NCBI GenBank assembly: GCA_041395865.1
Contig: JAWKZQ010000001.1
Span: forward strand, 124,001 to 188,000
Reading direction: 5' to 3'
Origin: IMCC2047 sp041395865
GTDB lineage: Bacteria; Pseudomonadota; Gammaproteobacteria; Pseudomonadales; IMCC2047
Length of the DNA: 64,000 nucleotides
Below, in pieces: positions 24,784 to 33,682 of the stretch. The stretch's first letter is position 1; each line of letters begins with the position of its first letter. The notes beneath the pieces were generated by a model that saw only the letters and a list, made by a program, of their open reading frames with translations, searched no databases and was not told the DNA's origin. Both the position numbers and the translations under genes were made by a program.

Positions 24784-24923
24784 ACTTTCTCCATCCTGTG
24801 CGATCAAAGTGCCTGTTCCCATGAGTATACCCTTCACTCCAGGGGCTGCAGCCTAAATTTGCAAAACATCAAAAAGACGAAACGACAACCTTCGCCGTGC
24901 TAGTGCCAACCCTGCATCCCTGT

Positions 24924-24929
24924 TAAAAT
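24924..24929 (+). promoter_or_regulatory. Candidate -10 element for suhB
   Basis: TAAAAT in CTGTTAAAATCGC, 63 bp upstream of the suhB ATG, in the 208-bp divergent gap with maeB. No clear -35. Weak support. Confidence 0.3.
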
Positions 24930-24991
24930 CGCAGGGTTTTCCCCATGCCGGGTGAATCACTTTTGTTCCTTAACAGTCCAGGTTTCCGATC

Positions 24992-25798
24992 ATGCAACCC
25001 ATGCTAAACATTGCCCTGCGCGCGGCCCGCAAAGCCGGCGAAATCCTTATTGACGCCGTAGAACGTGCCAACCCTTTAACCATTGAAGAGAAAGGCCGTA
25101 ACGATTACGTGACGGAAATCGACAAAGCCTGTGAACAGGAAATTATCTACCACCTGCGCAAAGCCTACCCTGACCATTCGATTCTCGGTGAAGAGGGTGG
25201 CAGCGATATCGGTAACGACGCCGAATACCAATGGGTCATCGACCCGCTGGACGGTACCACCAACTTCATTCACGGCATTCCCCATTACGCCATCTCCATT
25301 GCCTGTAAACACAAGGGCCGCGTTCAGCATGCCGTCATTTACGACCCGGTCAAGCGCGAGGAATTTACCGCCAGCCGTGGCGGCGGCGCCCAGCTGAACG
25401 GCAAGCGAATCCGTGTCCGTGAAAACAAAAGCCTGGACGGCTCCCTGATTGGCACCGGCATTCCGTTCAACGGTTTTGCCTACGCCAACGTCGATGCGTT
25501 TCTGGCCTGCATGAAGGAAGTTGCCGGAAAAACCGCCGGCATTCGCCGCCCTGGCTCCGCGGCGCTGGACCTGGCCTACGTTGCCGCCGGCCGCTTCGAC
25601 GGTTTCTGGGAGATGAACCTCAAGGAATGGGATATTGCCGCCGGCACACTGCTGGTCACCGAGGCTGGCGGACGCGTTAGCGACTTCAAAGGCGGCAATG
25701 ATTTTTTGAAATCCGGCCATATCGTCGCGGCATCGCCTAAGGTTTTCAAACCGCTGGTGCAGATTGTCGAAAAACACATGGGTTACCTGCAGAAATAA
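24992..25798 (+). CDS. suhB: Inositol-1-monophosphatase family protein SuhB
   Basis: SuhB, 268 residues, a magnesium-dependent inositol monophosphatase fold. Metal ligands are in ILGEEGGSD, WVIDPLDGTTNFIHGIP (the signature, near residues 82-98) and EWDIAAGTLLVTEAGG. In E. coli SuhB also joins the rRNA antitermination complex with Nus factors; the conserved length and position suggest the same here. Single gene with its own upstream region, divergent from maeB. Confidence 0.95.
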   Translation: MQPMLNIALRAARKAGEILIDAVERANPLTIEEKGRNDYVTEIDKACEQEIIYHLRKAYPDHSILGEEGGSDIGNDAEYQWVIDPLDGTTNFIHGIPHYAISIACKHKGRVQHAVIYDPVKREEFTASRGGGAQLNGKRIRVRENKSLDGSLIGTGIPFNGFAYANVDAFLACMKEVAGKTAGIRRPGSAALDLAYVAAGRFDGFWEMNLKEWDIAAGTLLVTEAGGRVSDFKGGNDFLKSGHIVAASPKVFKPLVQIVEKHMGYLQK

Positions 25799-26193
25799 TC
25801 CGCTAAAGCCTGACGCCTGCGCTGGTTTTCGCGCAGCAGGCGCGTATATCCCCGGTATCAGCGGCCACCTCGGCCTATGGCATCGGGGATAGCAGCGTTG
25901 CGAACCCCGGGTGCGGCATGGTTTTTCATACCTGGCATTGATGCCCCCACAATCAAGCAAACTCCCGCAACTTGCTTTTCGGCACCGCCCCACACTACCC
26001 CCCCTAAGCCCCTGTTTTAAAAGGGCCAAAGCAGGCTTTATCCAGCAAATCCATTGACACCCGGACGGGTTATTGCTATCACAACCCTCAGAAGCGTAAC
26101 CGGTATAATCCTCCACTGAGCTCAACACAGCCCTTCGAAGTGAGCCCGATGGACACAAGCCCCTTCAACTTTCGCCAGAGGTTGCATCCCCCT
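25799..26193. other. Gene-free 395 bp between suhB and a secreted protein gene
   Basis: No gene seen on either strand. An imperfect hairpin, CGCCTGCGC with GCGCAGCAGGCG (25815-25843), follows suhB and may end its transcript, but the T tract is absent. A C-rich run (about 25999-26008) follows. The remainder shows nothing I can name. Confidence 0.4.
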
Positions 26194-26976
26194 ATGAAAA
26201 ACACCCTGCTGACTTTTTTCATTTTCAGTGTATCTGCGGCGTTTTCGATACTGCCGGCCCATGCGCAATCGGTTGCCAGCATCTCGAAAGAAATCGACGC
26301 CTTACCCAAGAAAAAATATACCGTAATGGGCTTTTACCCCGGCATGCCGCGCTCAGAAGCCTTTGCCGTAGCCAATGCCCTCAGTAACGGTAAAATCAAA
26401 AGCATGGCCGACTCGCAGGGGATTTACTACGCGCAACGAACACCCACGCATTTAAAGATCACGGTCAATTTCCCTGATTTTGCGGACGGTTCGGGCAACG
26501 CCTGGAATGCGCAAACCGCCCCGGCCAATCAAATTAAGATAGAAACCAAACTGCCGGACAACCAAACCGTTGTATCCGATCAGGTAAGAGCCGAGATGAT
26601 TGAAAAATACGGTCAGCCTAATGTTGCTGACATGGCGACTCGTGTCGGCTTTTCTCCGGTAGATACGAAAAACAGCACCCAAATTGCCTTCGAATGCAAA
26701 AGAACCATGAGGCAAAACGGGGTAAGGGAAAACACCAGGGAACTGTATGCGGCAACAAGCCAGCTGTCGGATAACTCGATTGGTTATTTGCAGGAAAACT
26801 GCCCGGCTCTGCTGGACGACTTTATCGATACAAAACGGCGCCAACTCGGCCCGCTGTTAAATGTCCATTACAAACCGGGCTATCAATACATCACCTACCA
26901 CCTGGATTATGAGGCCGCTTCGCGCTTTTCAAAAAAAGGGCAGGCACGCTGCGAGATGCATCCGTCTTCATGCTAA
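26194..26976 (+). CDS. Secreted hypothetical protein
   Basis: Protein of 260 residues with a signal peptide (LLTFFIFSVSAAFSILPAHAQ, cleavage near residue 25). I do not recognise the family. The mature part starts with a lysine-rich stretch (EIDALPKKKYTVMGFYPGM) in which GFYPGMPRSEAFA recalls modules that compare calculated and expected folds in Cys-containing periplasmic proteins, but this is not a firm match. Four cysteines are visible, in FECKRTM, ENCPALL, ARCEMH and the final SSC. The ATG at 26194 has AGAGG upstream and gives a proper signal peptide; an earlier in-frame start at 26140 does not. Confidence 0.6.
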   Translation: MKNTLLTFFIFSVSAAFSILPAHAQSVASISKEIDALPKKKYTVMGFYPGMPRSEAFAVANALSNGKIKSMADSQGIYYAQRTPTHLKITVNFPDFADGSGNAWNAQTAPANQIKIETKLPDNQTVVSDQVRAEMIEKYGQPNVADMATRVGFSPVDTKNSTQIAFECKRTMRQNGVRENTRELYAATSQLSDNSIGYLQENCPALLDDFIDTKRRQLGPLLNVHYKPGYQYITYHLDYEAASRFSKKGQARCEMHPSSC

Positions 26977-27033
26977 CCATGACGGTGCCGCCTCATTTAT
27001 GCAATGATTAGCAAAAGTGCCGAAGAAAGTAGC

Positions 27034-27060
27034 GGCCGGGCTGTTCAAAGAACACCGGCC
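27034..27060 (+). terminator. Hairpin after the secreted protein gene
   Basis: GGCCGG with CCGGCC and TGTTC with GAACA form a bulged stem around AAA, followed by TTGACTGATT. Stable hairpin with a poor T tract; possible terminator. Confidence 0.35.
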
Positions 27061-27116
27061 TTGACTGATTAGGGAACAATGGCGCGCGTTAACACACAGG
27101 AGGATAGCGCTACATC

Positions 27117-28460
27117 ATGCTGACACGGCTTTCCGAGTTTGTCTCTTCAGTGACCCGTTCCATCTGGTTAACGGAGCTTTCCAATACCCCAGGCTGGAAA
27201 ACCCGCCTTATCCAGGCGGCACGGGTATTATTTGCCGTTTTTCGTGATCTGCAGCAGGGGCAGCTTACCCTGCGCGCCATGAGCCTGGTATACACCACGC
27301 TGCTCTCCCTGGTGCCCCTGCTGGCCGTCAGCTTTTCGGTACTTAAAGCCTTTGGCGTGCATAACCAGATAGAACCCCTGTTGCATAATTTGCTTGCGCC
27401 ACTCGGCCCCAAGGGGGCTGAAATCACCACCAACATCATCGGTTTTGTCGAAAACATGAAGGTGGGAGTGCTGGGCGCAATTGGTATGGCACTGCTGTTC
27501 TACACGGTGGTGTCACTGATGCAGAAGATCGAAGGCGCCTTCAACTATACCTGGCGCGTTTCTCAAGCCCGGCCACTCTACCAGCGGTTCAGCGATTACC
27601 TATCGGTCCTGCTGATTGGCCCTGTCCTGATTTTTTCCGCCATCGCCCTGACAGGCAGCATGATGAGCAACAGTTTTGTTGCCTGGCTCTCCGGTTTTGC
27701 CGTGTTCGGCTCGCTGATCGAGCTGCTCACCCGGCTGATGCCCTACCTGCTGATTATTTCCGCCTTTACCTTCATCTATATTTTTATCCCCAATACCCGC
27801 GTGAAAATCGGGCCAGCCCTGTGCGGCGCACTGGTGGCAGGCTTTTTATGGGATTCGGCCGGGCGGGTGTTCGCCACGGTGGTGCTGACCTCCACCAACT
27901 ACGTGGCAATTTACTCGGCCTTCGCCACCCTGATTTTTTTCCTGATCTGGCTCTATGTCGGCTGGCTGATCCTGCTGATCGGCGCCAACATCGCCTTCTA
28001 CATCCAGAACCCGGACTATGTCGCCTCCCCCAGGCGCGAACTCGACCTCAGCAACCACATGAAGGAACGCCTGGCGCTGGCCATTATGCTGAACATAGGG
28101 CGCCATTTTTACCATGGCCGCCATGCCCTGACCGGCAAGCAGTTAGCTACTTTGCTGCACATCCCTTCGGATATTATTGAGCAAGTGCTCAACGCCCTGG
28201 AAAAGCAGTCGCTGATCAGTCAAACCAATGACAAGATTCCCTGCTACCTGCCTGCCAAACCGCTGGATGAAATGGCCGTCGTGGACGTTCTGCAGGCCAT
28301 CCGTCATGCCAACGAAGACCAGCACCTCAACCCGCAAATGTTACCGGCCGATGCGCAGGTGGACAGGGTGTTTGGACAAATGCAGGAAACATTGAACAGC
28401 GCCTTTGCATCGCAAAGCATCAAGGATCTGGTTAACCAGGAAGATCAGGGTGCCTCGTAG
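27117..28460 (+). CDS. YihY/BrkB family inner-membrane protein
   Basis: Protein of 447 residues with six membrane helices in the first 300 (for example LVYTTLLSLVPLLAVSFSVL, GAIGMALLFYTVVSLM, LLIGPVLIFSAIALTGSM and LIFFLIWLYVGWLILLIGA). The pattern matches the YihY/virulence factor BrkB family, once misnamed RNase BN. The soluble C-terminus of about 130 residues carries a winged-helix-like stretch (TGKQLATLLHIPSDIIEQVLNALEKQSLI). Transport or envelope function is suspected, not known. The last 16 bp overlap the end of the convergent greB gene. Confidence 0.88.
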   Translation: MLTRLSEFVSSVTRSIWLTELSNTPGWKTRLIQAARVLFAVFRDLQQGQLTLRAMSLVYTTLLSLVPLLAVSFSVLKAFGVHNQIEPLLHNLLAPLGPKGAEITTNIIGFVENMKVGVLGAIGMALLFYTVVSLMQKIEGAFNYTWRVSQARPLYQRFSDYLSVLLIGPVLIFSAIALTGSMMSNSFVAWLSGFAVFGSLIELLTRLMPYLLIISAFTFIYIFIPNTRVKIGPALCGALVAGFLWDSAGRVFATVVLTSTNYVAIYSAFATLIFFLIWLYVGWLILLIGANIAFYIQNPDYVASPRRELDLSNHMKERLALAIMLNIGRHFYHGRHALTGKQLATLLHIPSDIIEQVLNALEKQSLISQTNDKIPCYLPAKPLDEMAVVDVLQAIRHANEDQHLNPQMLPADAQVDRVFGQMQETLNSAFASQSIKDLVNQEDQGAS

Positions 28461-28948
28461 CGCACATGGATGATTTCGTAAAAGACCATGCCTGATGGCG
28501 CGCGTACCTGGACCTCATCGCCAACCTGCTTTTTCAGCAGCGCCCTGGCGGTGGGTGAATCCATACTGATATAGGCCGGTTCGCGGTCAAACTCATCCGG
28601 CCCCACGATACGATACTCCACCTGCTCGCCGCCTTCGTCCTCCAGCGTTACCCAGGCGCCAAAAAACACCCGCCCACAATCGGCAGGCAGGCGGTCGACA
28701 ACCTTGAGGTTTTCCAGCCGCTTGGAAAGGAAACGCAACCGCGCGTCAATTTCGCGCAGCTGCTTTTTCCCGTAGATGTATTCGGCGTTTTCCGATCGGT
28801 CGCCCTGGGCAGCCGCTTCAGAAACGGCCTGGGTCACCTGCGGGCGCTTTACCCGCCAGAGTTCGTCGAACTCTTCTTGCAGGCGCCGCCGCCCTAGCGG
28901 CGTGATGTAATTGGACCCCGGTTTACGGGGAGCCCGGTATCGCCCCAT
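28445..28948 (-). CDS. greB: Transcription elongation factor GreB
   Basis: GreB, 167 residues, rescues backtracked RNA polymerase by stimulating transcript cleavage. The N-terminal coiled coil contains NYITPLGRRRLQEEFDELW and the acidic tip GDRSENAEYIYGKKQL, whose Asp and Glu enter the secondary channel. The C-terminal FKBP-like domain ends in VFYEIIHVRYE. The basic segment RKPGSNYI and the tip sequence distinguish GreB from GreA. It may be the last gene of the minus-strand run 31497-28445, 20 bp after the DUF4399 gene. Confidence 0.95.
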   Translation of the reverse strand: MGRYRAPRKPGSNYITPLGRRRLQEEFDELWRVKRPQVTQAVSEAAAQGDRSENAEYIYGKKQLREIDARLRFLSKRLENLKVVDRLPADCGRVFFGAWVTLEDEGGEQVEYRIVGPDEFDREPAYISMDSPTARALLKKQVGDEVQVRAPSGMVFYEIIHVRYEAP

Positions 28949-28968
28949 CTCAATCGGCCCGAAACGCT

Positions 28969-29382
28969 TTATTCGACGGTAATGGTGATTTTTTCAGAGA
29001 CCACCGCAGGGTCATGCGGGATATGGTGCTGGTCACCCAACAGCAGTTGCAACGTGTGCTGACCGGGTTCAAGCTCCAGCTCGACCTCCGTCTGGCCGCC
29101 TCCGAAGTGACGGTGATTGGCGTCAGCAGGCACCGGCTTGTCCAGGTCAGGCAATGTGTCCACGTCAATCAGCAGGTGGTGATGCCCTGTGCCCGCTTTA
29201 TCGGTACCCGCTGGCGCCACGCCCATACCACTTAAGCCAAAGCGAACCAGTACGGGGCTCGACACGACCTCGCCATGGGCCGGCGTAATAATATAGGCCG
29301 AGGGGTGCTCAGCGTTAGCAGCACCACTGATCAGGGTAGCCAGGCAAAAACCGGTGGCAAGCGTCAAAGTTCGTTTCAACAT
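28969..29382 (-). CDS. DUF4399 domain secreted protein
   Basis: Protein of 137 residues with a signal peptide (LATGFCLATLISGAANA) and a DUF4399 domain. That domain is a beta sandwich with several histidines: GTGHHHLLIDVD, ANHRHFGGG and GDQHHIPHDPAV. The histidine clusters suggest metal binding, as seen in other small periplasmic beta proteins, but no function is established. ATG at 29382 is preferred because AAGG is 9 bp upstream; the in-frame ATG at 29391 directly abuts that site. It is followed by greB. Confidence 0.85.
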   Translation of the reverse strand: MLKRTLTLATGFCLATLISGAANAEHPSAYIITPAHGEVVSSPVLVRFGLSGMGVAPAGTDKAGTGHHHLLIDVDTLPDLDKPVPADANHRHFGGGQTEVELELEPGQHTLQLLLGDQHHIPHDPAVVSEKITITVE

Positions 29383-29406
29383 GGGATGCATCCTTCATTC
29401 AGTTCA

Positions 29407-30225
29407 TTATGCGGGCTGCAGCAGTTTATCGCGCAGCGCCTGTTGTTGTTCGCTGGTCAGCGCCAGTGTGTGCTCGAAATAGGCCTGCAAAGACCCCACT
29501 TCGGTTTCAATGGCATTGAGCGCCGTCTGCAGATAGAAAGTATCAACCACGATCAGCGGCTGCAATACCTCCATCCTTGCGTCGATATGTTCAACCTTGT
29601 GACCAAAACTCTCAACAATATGTTCCAGCTTTTCTCGCGAGGCAAATCCCTCGTTACTGAGCAGGTAATCCTCGCAAATCAATTCGGTGGGCATACCCAG
29701 AACCGCCTGCAACAGGGCAATCACCAGGCCTGTGCGGTCTTTACCGGCCGTACAATGGATGACCACTGAGCCGGCATCGGGCTGCAGCAGGTAATCGAAC
29801 AGCTGCCTGAGCAGCGGCGCAAACTCGAAGGGCATACGCGCATAATCATCCCACATATGCGCCTCAACCTCATCACGGGAAATCCGGCCGTCCAGGATTT
29901 GCTGGAAGAGGTCCGCTTTGGGGTCGGAATCCAAGGGATGCAGGTCGATGGTAAAGAGCCGGGGCTGTCGGGCACAGGTCCAGGCTGTCGGAAAGGTTTG
30001 CCGCTCAGTCGGTGTTCTCAGGTCAAAAATCGCCCCGATTTGCAGCGGATCGAGACACGCTCCGTCGGCTGGAGTCATGTCCATCAAGTGCCCACAGCGG
30101 AACACTTTCCCCCAGCGAAGTTTGCGGCCATCCCGCGTGGCATAGCCGCCAATATCGCGAAAATTTTCAATACCTTCCATGCTCACCACATGGGCATCTC
30201 GTAAATGCAAAGGGTCACGTTCCAT
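29407..30225 (-). CDS. Tyrosine-protein phosphatase (dual-specificity-like)
   Basis: Protein of 272 residues in the Y_phosphatase3 group. The signature VVIHCTAGKDRTG gives the P-loop C-X5-R with nucleophilic cysteine near residue 163. The N-terminal substrate-entry motif IENFRDIGGYATRDGRKLRWGKVFR is typical. ATG at 30225 overlaps the upstream stop as TGATG, so translation is coupled to the ceramidase-like gene; an in-frame start 21 bp earlier lies inside that gene. Known members act on phosphotyrosine or phosphoinositides. Target unknown here. Confidence 0.88.
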   Translation of the reverse strand: MERDPLHLRDAHVVSMEGIENFRDIGGYATRDGRKLRWGKVFRCGHLMDMTPADGACLDPLQIGAIFDLRTPTERQTFPTAWTCARQPRLFTIDLHPLDSDPKADLFQQILDGRISRDEVEAHMWDDYARMPFEFAPLLRQLFDYLLQPDAGSVVIHCTAGKDRTGLVIALLQAVLGMPTELICEDYLLSNEGFASREKLEHIVESFGHKVEHIDARMEVLQPLIVVDTFYLQTALNAIETEVGSLQAYFEHTLALTSEQQQALRDKLLQPA

Positions 30226-30986
30226 CACTTTTCCTGTTGCGCGCACTGTTGGTGTCGAACCAATAACACATAAAGGAAGGCGGTGGCCAGCGCCGCGCTT
30301 AAATGTTTCAGCGAATGGCCGCTGACGGTTTGTGCTGTCAGCTCAAACACCCAGCCATCAAAATGCTCGAATAACTTGGCGGCCACGTAGCATACCAGCA
30401 GCCCCGCATAGACACCGTAATCGCGACGCGGCGCCGGATAAAGCACTAAAATCAGAGGAATCAGCAGCATTGGTAAGAATTGCACCAGGGCGTAGGGCCG
30501 CAAATCCCCTTTTCCCAGACCTTCACTCCAGCCCCAGTAGCCGACGCTGGCAACACCAACCAACAAAAATGGCAGCAACGCATAACGCCAGCGCAGGTCT
30601 ATCCGGTCTGCAAGCACCAGTGTAAACAAGCCCATAAAAGCAATGGTCATCGGCAAACGGTCCCACACCAACGTGCCATTGGCGGGAGCCCAGTGATACC
30701 AAGCCGATCCGAAGGCCGTCAGGAAAACCCCCGTGAACATCACCCTAAAAAGCCCGCGTAAGGGCGTATCAGGCTGCGCCCAACAACGGCGCAGGCCTAA
30801 CAAGCCTGTCACAATAAAGGGGACATTGGATAAAACATCCAGCGAATTGGGAATCAGCCACCACTGCCGACGGTCGGCAAAAAGATGGTAAGCCGGATCC
30901 TGCGGAATCGGGTTCGAAAACAGCATGGCCAAAATGGCCGCCAGGCTGACAGCGATTAATATCCAGGCGGAGCGACTAAGCACCAT
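30225..30986 (-). CDS. Ceramidase-like membrane protein
   Basis: Integral membrane protein of 253 residues with seven likely helices. Motifs NSLDVLSNVPFIVTG, FGSAWYHWAPANGTLVWDRLPMT and SGHSLKHLSAALATAF place it near the CREST superfamily that includes alkaline ceramidase. These motifs hold the Ser, His and Asp residues that bind zinc in characterised members. Lipid amide hydrolysis is therefore plausible but unproved for bacterial forms. It overlaps the macrodomain gene by 11 bp and the phosphatase gene by TGATG, so all three are coupled. Confidence 0.75.
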   Translation of the reverse strand: MVLSRSAWILIAVSLAAILAMLFSNPIPQDPAYHLFADRRQWWLIPNSLDVLSNVPFIVTGLLGLRRCWAQPDTPLRGLFRVMFTGVFLTAFGSAWYHWAPANGTLVWDRLPMTIAFMGLFTLVLADRIDLRWRYALLPFLLVGVASVGYWGWSEGLGKGDLRPYALVQFLPMLLIPLILVLYPAPRRDYGVYAGLLVCYVAAKLFEHFDGWVFELTAQTVSGHSLKHLSAALATAFLYVLLVRHQQCAQQEK

Positions 30987-31497
30987 AGGTTACCAGGGCA
31001 TGATTCAAGGCGGAATGGATTTCGTCGCCGAAAGCACACAGGTAAATGCGTTCAAAGCGATGGGCTGAGCCTAACAGGACATCGGCGATACTCTGCACCG
31101 CAATCGTGCAAGCCTGGTCAATGGGGTAAGCGTAAACGCCGCAGCTGATGGCCGGAAAAGCCAATGTATGCAGGTTATTCTCACGGGCCAACGCCAGGGA
31201 TCGCCGATAGCAGGAAGCCAACAGCGCAGCCTCACCTTTTGCGCCGCCCTGCCAGACAGGCCCCACCGTATGAATCACATAGCGGGCAGGCAAATGATAG
31301 GCGCCGGTTAATTTGGCTTCGCCGGTCGCGCAGCCATTCAGCGTCCGGCATTCAGCCAATAACCCTGGTCCCGCCGCACGGTGAATGGCGCCATCCACAC
31401 CGCCGCCGCCCAGCAGGCTGTTGTTGGCAGCATTTACAATGGCATCGACCTGCAAACGGGTAATATCCTCCTGGATAACGGTAACAATATCCTTCAT
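30976..31497 (-). CDS. Macrodomain protein, O-acetyl-ADP-ribose deacetylase type
   Basis: Single macrodomain of 173 residues, the usual size of YmdB-type enzymes that hydrolyse O-acetyl-ADP-ribose or remove ADP-ribose from proteins. Visible motifs: DAIVNAANNSLLGGGGVDGA with the ADP-ribose-binding Asn and glycine loop (residues 18-37), CATGEAKLTGAYHLPARYVIH, and LAFPAISCGVYAYPI, the second phosphate loop. First gene of the coupled run with the ceramidase-like and phosphatase genes. Cytoplasmic. Confidence 0.92.
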   Translation of the reverse strand: MKDIVTVIQEDITRLQVDAIVNAANNSLLGGGGVDGAIHRAAGPGLLAECRTLNGCATGEAKLTGAYHLPARYVIHTVGPVWQGGAKGEAALLASCYRRSLALARENNLHTLAFPAISCGVYAYPIDQACTIAVQSIADVLLGSAHRFERIYLCAFGDEIHSALNHALVTYGA

Positions 31498-31559
31498 TCA
31501 AACCTCGCCGCGATCAACCAATAAGACAGCACAAAGAGACGTCCGTATCACCGTAACAG

Positions 31560-32951
31560 TCAGCCATCATGATGACGCCTGCCTGGTTGCGCATCAAACC
31601 CCTCCGCGGCAGTCACCACCTTCCTGCCTTTCAACAGGCGCTCCACCACCAGCGTTCCCACCATATCGCCCTGCACATTGACGGCGGTTCGAAAGGTATC
31701 CAACGGACGCTCAACCACCAGCAGGATAGCAATCGCTTCCAAAGGAATGCCGACCGCCAGCAACACCATCTGCATACCAGACATGGAGCCCGAAGGCATG
31801 CCTGGCGCGCCAATAGAGGACACCATCGCCATAACAAAAACCGCCACCATGGCCGCTTCGCTCAATTCAACGCCAAACAGATAGGCCAGAAATACAGCGG
31901 CGACCCCCTCAAACAACGCCGTACCGTCCATATTCATGGTGGCGCCCAGGGGCAGGACAAATCCGGCCACCGGCCGGGAAACGCCGAGATCATCCTGACA
32001 GCTTTTAATGGTCACCGGTAAAGTGGCAGTACTGGAGGCGGTGGTAAAAGCGACTAACATCGGCTGCGCCGTTCTGCGCCACAGCTGCCAGGGAGGGATG
32101 CCGCTGGCCAGCCAGGCTATGCCGGGCAATACAATGAGGGAATGCACCGCGGTTACCGCAAACACGACCAGCGCAAACCAGAATAACTGGTCAACAATCG
32201 CTCCGCCGATTCGAAGCGCAAAATCAAACATGATGGCAAACACACCGATTGGCGTCAGCCAGATCACCCAGCCCAGCACCCGGTGCATACCGCGGCTGAG
32301 CCTATCCACCACCTTAAGCAGCGGATGCTGCTCCGGGACCAGCAGGGCCAGTGCGAACCCCGTCAACAGGGCATAACAAACGATGGCCAGCACGTTAAGC
32401 TGAGAAAAAGCGGCGAAGGGATTCACCAGCGTCCGCTCCAGCAACTGCATGAACACCGCACCCAGCGACGAGCTTGCCGAATCAATAAAGCGCAGCGAAT
32501 CCACCCCCGGCCCGCTCGCCATGTCCATGATACCGGCACCGGCAATCACCGCACCCCCCTCCCAGGGGTGTACATACAGCACCGTGAAAAGCCCCAGCAT
32601 CACGGCAATTGCCGTGGTCAGCAGGTAATAGGCCAGCGTACCAAAGCCAAGCCGTTGCAGGTGCGTAATACTTCGCAGGTTCACCAATCCGGCAACAATG
32701 GAAATAAAGACAACGGGAGCCACCAGCAGGCGCAGCAGCTTAATAAACAGCTCTTTGATCGTCAGCAGTGCGTCATAGAAAGGCGGAAGCGTCGCAGAAT
32801 CAGCCAACCAGGCCTTATCGCCAAACAGCAACGCCAATGCATAGCCTGCCAAGGCCATACAAAGGACCCAGAAGGTCATATTCCTGCAAACTTTCGCCAC
32901 GTTACTGCTTCGATCCTGAACAGGGGTGTCGCCTGCACCCTGATTACCCAT
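31560..32951 (-). CDS. Dicarboxylate/amino acid:cation symporter
   Basis: Member of the DAACS (GltP/DctA) family, inner membrane. From the start given it is 463 residues. All signatures are seen: the serine-rich hairpin TTASSTATLPVTIKSC, LPLGATMNMDGTAL (substrate and sodium site), and GAPGMPSGSMSGMQMVLLAVGIP. Substrate is probably glutamate, aspartate or a C4-dicarboxylate. The start is uncertain: 32951 gives a polar leader of about 24 residues, while 32879 begins at the first helix (MTFWVLC). The most upstream frame opening (33026) is unlikely. Sits alone on the minus strand. Confidence 0.9.
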   Translation of the reverse strand: MGNQGAGDTPVQDRSSNVAKVCRNMTFWVLCMALAGYALALLFGDKAWLADSATLPPFYDALLTIKELFIKLLRLLVAPVVFISIVAGLVNLRSITHLQRLGFGTLAYYLLTTAIAVMLGLFTVLYVHPWEGGAVIAGAGIMDMASGPGVDSLRFIDSASSSLGAVFMQLLERTLVNPFAAFSQLNVLAIVCYALLTGFALALLVPEQHPLLKVVDRLSRGMHRVLGWVIWLTPIGVFAIMFDFALRIGGAIVDQLFWFALVVFAVTAVHSLIVLPGIAWLASGIPPWQLWRRTAQPMLVAFTTASSTATLPVTIKSCQDDLGVSRPVAGFVLPLGATMNMDGTALFEGVAAVFLAYLFGVELSEAAMVAVFVMAMVSSIGAPGMPSGSMSGMQMVLLAVGIPLEAIAILLVVERPLDTFRTAVNVQGDMVGTLVVERLLKGRKVVTAAEGFDAQPGRRHHDG

Positions 32952-33069
32952 ACCTGGCGCCCATGGTAATAGGCCCGGAGCACAATTACCACTCACCGCC
33001 ACTGGATACGTTGATTTACCCGGCACAGCAGCTCAAAATAAGCTGGCCCCACACCGGAAGGAGCTCAAC

Positions 33070-33669
33070 ATGCGCTTTAAATCCCACTATGTAGCCGACT
33101 TCAGCGACCGCAACCCCGAACCCATTACCGATAAACTCTTTACAGAGCGCTGGTCGCCGCGCGCATTCAAGCCGGCCGACATACCGGAGGTGGCACTTGC
33201 CGCAATCTTCGACGCAGCGCGCTGGAGCCCCTCCTGTTTTAACGAACAACCCTGGCAGTTCATTACCGCCCGCAATACGCCTGACAGTGCCTTTGAGCAA
33301 TTTCTGGGTTTATTGGTGGAGGCCAACCAACAGTGGGCAAAAAATGCCAGCCTGCTGGGTTTCATCGTCGCCGGAAAGCACTTTTCGCGTAACGGGAAAA
33401 TCAATGCCACCGCCAGCTTCGACTGTGGCGCAGCCTGGATGGCGATGACACTGCAGGCTAATAAATTCGGCCTGTTCACACACGGCATGGCAGGCATTAA
33501 ATACTCAGAGGTGTATAGCGCCCTCGATATCAACCCGGAAACACATCAGGTCATCTGCGGTTTTGCGTTGGGGGTGCTGGACGCACCTGACACCTTGCCT
33601 GACGATCTCCGCGCCAAGGAAAAACCCTCGCCGCGCAAACCGCTCGCAGCAATCTGGCAGGAACGCTGA
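33070..33669 (+). CDS. Nitroreductase family protein
   Basis: Flavin (FMN) oxidoreductase of 199 residues. RWSPRAFKPADI and IFDAARWSPSCFNEQPWQFI form the N-terminal FMN site, and GAAWMAMTLQANKFGLFTHGMAG the dimer/flavin helix. The C-terminus has VICGFALGVLD. The group reduces nitroaromatics or quinones with NAD(P)H; the physiological substrate is not known. Preceded by GGAAGGAG about 6 bp upstream of the ATG. A GNAT acetyltransferase gene follows after 13 bp, probably in the same operon. Confidence 0.9.
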   Translation: MRFKSHYVADFSDRNPEPITDKLFTERWSPRAFKPADIPEVALAAIFDAARWSPSCFNEQPWQFITARNTPDSAFEQFLGLLVEANQQWAKNASLLGFIVAGKHFSRNGKINATASFDCGAAWMAMTLQANKFGLFTHGMAGIKYSEVYSALDINPETHQVICGFALGVLDAPDTLPDDLRAKEKPSPRKPLAAIWQER

Positions 33670-33682
33670 AAATACAGCCTCG

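Noticed and set aside
27117..28460. Ribonuclease BN
   Set aside because: The name was given to YihY/BrkB in error; the sequence is a membrane protein without a nuclease domain.
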